A stretch of DNA of 64,000 nucleotides from Actinomadura alba (GTDB lineage Bacteria > Actinomycetota > Actinomycetes > Streptosporangiales > Streptosporangiaceae): assembly GCF_014323705.1 (NCBI RefSeq), contig NZ_JABVEC010000037.1, positions 1-64,000 on the forward strand. The letters run 5' to 3'. Shown in pieces: positions 62,533-64,000 of the stretch. Below the pieces are notes generated by a model. It searched no databases and was not told the origin of the DNA. It was given only the letters and a program-made list of their open reading frames with translations. The position numbers and the translations under genes are program-made. Every line of letters begins with the position of its first letter. Position 1 is the stretch's first letter.

Positions 62533-63720
62533 TCAGGGGGCGGTGAGTTCGTTGGGCGCCTGGGGAAGTTGCCCGGTGACCTGTACCTTGCCCGACTCGA
62601 TGTCGACGGCGTGCACCTTCTTGTCGGCGGGGTCGGTGACATAGGCGGTACGGTCCCGGACGTGGAGCGACGGGCGGGTGTCCTGCCACTCCAGGGGTTC
62701 CTCCCACGGATCGACGACCTTGACGGTGGCAGTGATCCTCCCGGTCTCAGGGTCGATGGTGCGCAGCGCGCCGTCGGTTCCCAGGATCAGTGCCTCGCCG
62801 TTGGGGCCACGCCCGAGGGACCGGAAGGAGTAGCTCGCCTTGACGTCGATGAGCCGTATCGTGCCGGACCGGGTGTCGATCAGGGAGACCTTCTTGGGCC
62901 GTTCGAGTTCGGCGTCGGGGTCGGTCTTGTAGTCGCCCAGGACGATGGGAGACTCCTCGTGGCCGGCCTGATTGCCGATCCGCCCGTACGCGTCAGGCGA
63001 CGTGACCTTGGTGATCGTGCCGCCCTTGTAGACGAGCGCGCCGTTCTCGCAGCCGATGACCACGGTCTCGTCCTTGACCGTGGATTCGCCGTGCACGCCG
63101 GGGCAGTCCTCGTTGCGGGCCGTCTCCTTGCGCGCAGCGTCCAGCACCTGGATGCCGGTGCGTTTGTCCTCGGTGCCGAGGGTGAGCACCATCTGCCCGT
63201 CCTTGAGCACGACGGCGACACCGTGGTGGGGATGTTCGGCCGTGTGGCTCGAGGACTCGGGCAGGGTGGTGGTGCCCAGGTCGCGCGGGTCGAAGACGGT
63301 GACCTTGCCGGTTCCGTCGGCGAACAGCACGGTCTTGCCGGCGTGCCGGACGACGTGGCCGGGTTTGACGGCGGCGAACTGCTCCTCGCGCAATGTCGCG
63401 CCGGCGGCGTCGAGGACCCGGAAGCCGCCGGCCGTTGAGACCAGGACATGCCGGTCGTCCCCGGCGGCGTTGACCCGGTTGAACCCGGGGAGGGGGAGGT
63501 CTTGGACAAGTTTCAGCGTCGTGCGGTCGAGGACGTAGACGCCGCCGTCATAGGTCAGCACGAGGGGCTCACCGACCTTGACCGGGGCCTTCGGGGCGGC
63601 TTTGCGCCCGGACGTCTCGGAGCCGGTCTCGCCACATGCCGCCACGCCCGCGCCGAGTGCCATCACGGGGAGCGCGGCGGCCGCGGCCATGCGCGATCGG
63701 AATCGCATCCTGTCCTTCAT
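62533..63720 (-). CDS. aztD: zinc metallochaperone AztD
   Basis: 395-aa exported beta-propeller-like protein. Signal with VAAC, possibly a lipobox; the body has propeller-type repeats (VYVLDRTTLKLV, VSLIDTRSGTIRLID) and a His-rich loop SSSHTAEHPHHG that fits the zinc-transfer loop of AztD. Delivers zinc to AztC, whose gene lies directly upstream. Confidence 0.88.
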   Translation of the reverse strand: MKDRMRFRSRMAAAAALPVMALGAGVAACGETGSETSGRKAAPKAPVKVGEPLVLTYDGGVYVLDRTTLKLVQDLPLPGFNRVNAAGDDRHVLVSTAGGFRVLDAAGATLREEQFAAVKPGHVVRHAGKTVLFADGTGKVTVFDPRDLGTTTLPESSSHTAEHPHHGVAVVLKDGQMVLTLGTEDKRTGIQVLDAARKETARNEDCPGVHGESTVKDETVVIGCENGALVYKGGTITKVTSPDAYGRIGNQAGHEESPIVLGDYKTDPDAELERPKKVSLIDTRSGTIRLIDVKASYSFRSLGRGPNGEALILGTDGALRTIDPETGRITATVKVVDPWEEPLEWQDTRPSLHVRDRTAYVTDPADKKVHAVDIESGKVQVTGQLPQAPNELTAP

Positions 63721-63799
63721 TCTTGTTCTTCCGTTCTCAGGGAGTCGTTGCCGGTCGAGCGGGATGCGGGGGGAGGCGACCTCGCCCGGCGTCGCGGTG

Positions 63800-64000
63800 T
63801 CACTGCGGCGACAGGCCGGCTGCGATGGTCTCCGCGTTGGAGCGCATCATCCGCAGGTAGGTGGGGGCTCCGCCGTTCTGGTCGGTGAGCGATTCGGAGT
63901 ACAACGGCGAGACCCTGATGTCGAGACCGGTCTCCCCGGCCATGACCCGGGCGAGCCGGTCGGGCTGGGACGAGTCGGCGAAGACGGTGGGAACCCCGGC
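63800..64000 (-). CDS. aztC: zinc ABC binding protein AztC, C-terminal part
   Basis: Incomplete at the window edge; 66 residues visible. AGVPTVFADSSQPDRLAR and YSESLTDQNGGAPTYLRMMR match the C-terminus of ZnuA/AztC-type zinc-binding proteins. Stop lies 79 bases before aztD. Confidence 0.85.
   Translation of the reverse strand, partial: AGVPTVFADSSQPDRLARVMAGETGLDIRVSPLYSESLTDQNGGAPTYLRMMRSNAETIAAGLSPQ

Noticed and set aside
1..64000. CRISPR arrays, tRNA and rRNA
   Set aside because: No regular repeat-spacer pattern and no convincing T-loop (GGTTCGAATCC) or rRNA segment found on reading both strands.

Overview
The window is high-GC DNA with dense gene packing, many GTG starts and frequent ATGA, GTGA or TGATG stop/start overlaps. 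Together with actinomycete-type families (class F sortase, DUF397, DUF6879, DUF6082, SPW-repeat protein, AztD, DUF6351) and a hopanoid operon, this points to a filamentous actinomycete chromosome. Streptosporangiales is my best guess from gene content; no rRNA or tRNA is present to confirm it.

Left part (1-16.8 kb) is mostly envelope and housekeeping: secreted protein, L,D-transpeptidase lipoprotein, hemerythrin, an Asp-rich membrane protein overlapping a sensor kinase/response regulator pair, a class F sortase paired with an Asp-rich surface protein, a YbdK-type ligase, a GAF/SpoIIE phosphatase, a PLP fold III enzyme, a CobW-like protein behind a candidate Zur box, a guanidinium exporter behind a guanidine-III riboswitch, a 2-hydroxyacid dehydrogenase and a D-Ala-D-Ala carboxypeptidase.

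Middle part (16.9-33.1 kb) is an accessory island. It holds a P-loop NTPase fused to a SUKH-4-like domain, a histidyl-tRNA synthetase, an internally deleted ISL3-type insertion sequence, a three-gene cassette (OLD/DUF3696-type ATPase, separate TOPRIM-like protein, DUF262 protein), a zinc-finger-like small protein, a complete OLD nuclease, a DUF6879/DUF6082 operon and an RsbW-like/XRE-DUF5753/DUF397 module. A decayed copy of the DUF6879 gene at 19.2 kb and the intact copy at 29.0 kb bracket the HisRS-IS-defence block as direct repeats. The three-gene cassette is the best candidate here for an undescribed antiviral system.

Right part: an orphan sensor kinase, an enolase-superfamily enzyme, an SPW membrane protein and a TPP enzyme, then a tightly overlapping minus-strand hopanoid operon (38.6-47.2 kb) in the order hpnC, hpnD, hpnE, polyprenyl synthase, squalene-hopene cyclase, HpnG-IspH fusion, hpnH. 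This route goes from isoprenoid diphosphates through squalene and hopene to adenosylhopane; the fusion joins a MEP-pathway reductase to adenosylhopane processing. A deacetylase and a glycosyltransferase follow divergently.

From 49 to 64 kb: a lipoprotein, an SDR, a molybdate regulator-ABC operon (modABC), a methyltransferase with a decayed kinase-like N-terminus, a secreted DUF6351 hydrolase, a TetR regulator behind seven 8-bp repeats, a second orphan kinase similar to the first, a His-rich secreted peptide, an XRE-cupin regulator, and the zinc chaperone AztD with the end of its ABC binding protein AztC running off the window. No CRISPR array, tRNA or rRNA was seen.
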